From assembly GCA_030584025.1 (NCBI GenBank), contig CP129487.1, positions 1,240,001-1,304,000 of the forward strand: a DNA stretch of 64,000 bases. The letters are read 5' to 3'. A program made the position numbers and the translations under genes. The notes beneath the pieces were generated by a model, which was not told the origin of the DNA, made no database searches, and saw only the letters and a program-made list of their open reading frames with translations. Source of the stretch: Cyclobacteriaceae bacterium (GTDB taxonomy: Bacteria > Bacteroidota > Bacteroidia > Cytophagales > Cyclobacteriaceae). This document shows positions 62,500 through 64,000 of this stretch, one piece after another. Position 1 is the first letter of the stretch. Every line of letters begins with the position of its first letter.

Positions 62500-64000
62500 A
62501 TGAAATATGCCCTGCTGATTTTCTTTAGCCTTTCTATAGTTCTGACTATCCATGCACAGAACAAAGTGACGCTTCACGTTGATCAGGCGAATACGCAAAT
62601 CAGCAGGCATATTTACGGGCACTTCGCAGAACATCTTGGCCGATGCATTTATGACGGCATGTATGTTGGCGATAATGCTGTTATTCCAAATACCGATGGC
62701 GTTCGGAACGATGTGATAAAAGCGCTGAAAGATTTGAAGATACCGAACCTTCGCTGGCCCGGAGGATGCTTCGCGGACACCTATCATTGGAAGGATGCAA
62801 TCGGTCCAAAGCAAGAGCGCAAGCACATTGAAAACCTGTCGTGGGGAAATGTAAGGGAAGACAACAGTTTTGGTACGAATGAATTTTTGAATTTGTGTGA
62901 ATTGCTTGGCGCTGAACCTTATTTGGCCGTTAATATGAACACAGGCACTGTACAAGAGGCGGTGGAGTGGGTTCAGTATACCAATCATGCAAATGGCACC
63001 AGCTACCTGACCGATTTGCGCGAGAAAAGCGGTCGCGCCAAACCCTGGAATGTAAAGTATTGGGGCATTGGTAATGAATCATGGGATTGTGGCGGTGACA
63101 TGACCGTTGAGCATTATATCAATCTATACAGACAATACGCCACCGCCATGACTAGCTATGGCAACACAGAGAAGTTGTTTCGGATTGCAGTTGGTCCGGG
63201 TTCACCCGATTATGCATGGACGGAAGCGCTGATGAAAAATATTCCTGCGAGGCGTTTTGAGGGTGTATCCATTCATCATTACTCCGTAATCAATTGGAGT
63301 AAAAAGGGTTCTTCAACGGCCTTTACAGATGAGGAGTATTTCAAGACCATGCAGCAAGCATGGCGGATGGAAGAAATGGTCCGGAAGAATGCTGAAATTA
63401 TGGACAAGTATGATCCGCAAAAACGTGTTGCTTTAATTGTGGATGAGTGGGGAGGATGGTATGAAACCGATCCGGAAGGAAGGGGACAACTCTATCAGCA
63501 GAATACCATTCGCGATGCGATGATTGCAGGTTTAACACTCAATATTTTTAACAACCATGCCGACCGCGTGCGAATGGCCAACCTCGCGCAAATTGTAAAC
63601 GTGCTTCAGGCGGTAATCCTAACCGATAAAGAGAAAATTATTCTAACGCCTACGTATCACGTAATGGAAATGTACAACGTGCATCAGGATGCTCTGCTTG
63701 TACCCAGTCAGCTTATTTCAAATGATTTTGTGCAGGGTAATAGTCGCATTCAGGCAGTAACGGTTTCCGCATCAAAAAATCAAAACGGAAAGTTGTACAT
63801 CTCGCTGACCAATATTGATAATAAGAACAGTCAGGAAATTGACATTTCAATCAATGGCTTTAAAGCGAACAAATTAAGTGGCAGGATTTTGACATCAACA
63901 AAAGTTCAGGATCATAATACGTTTGATAATCCGACAAACATTTCACCCAAACCTTTTAAAAGTGCAACCCTCATAAAAGGAAATCTGAAAGTTAGTCTGC
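62500..64000 (+). CDS. Alpha-L-arabinofuranosidase GH51, 3' end beyond window
   Basis: Removes arabinofuranosyl side chains from arabinoxylan or arabinan. ATG 62500 opens a signal peptide (KYALLIFFSLSIVLTIHAQ). GH51 marks: ISRHIYGHFAEHLGRCIYDG, LRWPGGCFADTYHWKDAIGP, YWGIGNESWDCGGDMT with the acid/base Glu, and LIVDEWGGWYETDPEGRGQL with the likely nucleophile Glu. About 500 codons are open to the right edge, and only the tail of the C-terminal domain is missing. Follows xylA closely. Confidence 0.95.
   Translation, partial: MKYALLIFFSLSIVLTIHAQNKVTLHVDQANTQISRHIYGHFAEHLGRCIYDGMYVGDNAVIPNTDGVRNDVIKALKDLKIPNLRWPGGCFADTYHWKDAIGPKQERKHIENLSWGNVREDNSFGTNEFLNLCELLGAEPYLAVNMNTGTVQEAVEWVQYTNHANGTSYLTDLREKSGRAKPWNVKYWGIGNESWDCGGDMTVEHYINLYRQYATAMTSYGNTEKLFRIAVGPGSPDYAWTEALMKNIPARRFEGVSIHHYSVINWSKKGSSTAFTDEEYFKTMQQAWRMEEMVRKNAEIMDKYDPQKRVALIVDEWGGWYETDPEGRGQLYQQNTIRDAMIAGLTLNIFNNHADRVRMANLAQIVNVLQAVILTDKEKIILTPTYHVMEMYNVHQDALLVPSQLISNDFVQGNSRIQAVTVSASKNQNGKLYISLTNIDNKNSQEIDISINGFKANKLSGRILTSTKVQDHNTFDNPTNISPKPFKSATLIKGNLKVSL

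Noticed and set aside
62464..62988. Minus-strand open frame of 174 codons at the right end
   Set aside because: It is antisense to the start of the GH51 gene, which has clear family motifs on the plus strand.

Overview
The window looks like a chromosomal segment of a free-living, plant-polymer-degrading Bacteroidota, most likely a Cytophagales-type organism. The evidence is SusC/SusD pairs, many SPII lipoproteins, a type IX secretion sorting domain on one xylanase, and enzyme sets typical of that phylum. No rRNA, tRNA, CRISPR array, transposase or integrase was seen.

Layout. (1) 1-20327 is a pectin locus. kduD (cut by the left edge) and kduI point left. To the right run a SusC receptor gene broken by three single-base indels, susD, a DUF4957/DUF5123-type surface lipoprotein, a PL1 pectate lyase, a CE12 acetylesterase, a GH28, a DUF4861 protein, a GH105 with a DUF4861-like N-terminus, a second PL1 lyase, an alpha/beta-hydrolase, a CE8 pectin methylesterase and a GH43. 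(2) 20586-24098 is a small leftward housekeeping/stress cluster: ArsR regulator, SRPBCC, DoxX-like, DUF4256, DUF1801, plus MmcQ/YjbR and an outer-membrane protein. (3) About 24180-27570 is a three-gene cassette array. Each gene is bounded by its own 18-19 bp inverted repeat. The two complete junctions are about 175 bp structured elements with the box order and spacing of integron attC sites, and a third is truncated. No integrase is present, so it reads as an integron cassette cluster (CALIN-like). (4) 27667-35269 is a glucuronoxylan module: lacI, GH67 alpha-glucuronidase, an SDR (probable fructuronate reductase) and uxuA leftward, and a GH3 beta-xylosidase divergently. (5) 35444-38735 holds an SSS sugar symporter and a GH43. 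(6) 38736-59370 is a long leftward xylan locus. It holds SusC, SusD, an IPT/CBM surface lipoprotein, GH10 with a T9SS tail, GH30, GH43, lipoprotein GH10, a SASA acetylesterase, an IlvD/EDD sugar-acid dehydratase, an FAH-family dehydratase, a GntP permease, a GalT-like transferase, an inositol-monophosphatase-like protein and a GHMP kinase resembling plant L-arabinokinase. (7) 59638-64000 carries xylB, xylA and a GH51 arabinofuranosidase that runs off the right edge.

How it works together (inference from families). Surface and secreted enzymes cut pectin and arabinoglucuronoxylan, SusCD pairs import oligomers, and periplasmic GH43/GH3/GH51/GH67/GH105 release monomers. XylAB takes xylose. UxuA plus the SDR take glucuronate, and KduI/KduD take unsaturated uronates, toward 2-keto-3-deoxygluconate. 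The dehydratase/FAH pair suggests an oxidative pentose route, and the kinase/GalT-like/IMPase trio suggests a sugar-1-phosphate route. A shared palindromic operator, core AATCGNTT with TGC/GCA flanks, sits at the three divergent locus-head promoters and probably binds LacI-family repressors.

Intergenic DNA carries two families of dispersed inverted repeats. One copy appears to encode the signal peptide of the CE8 esterase. Other stretches longer than about 150 bases without genes are described in their own entries.
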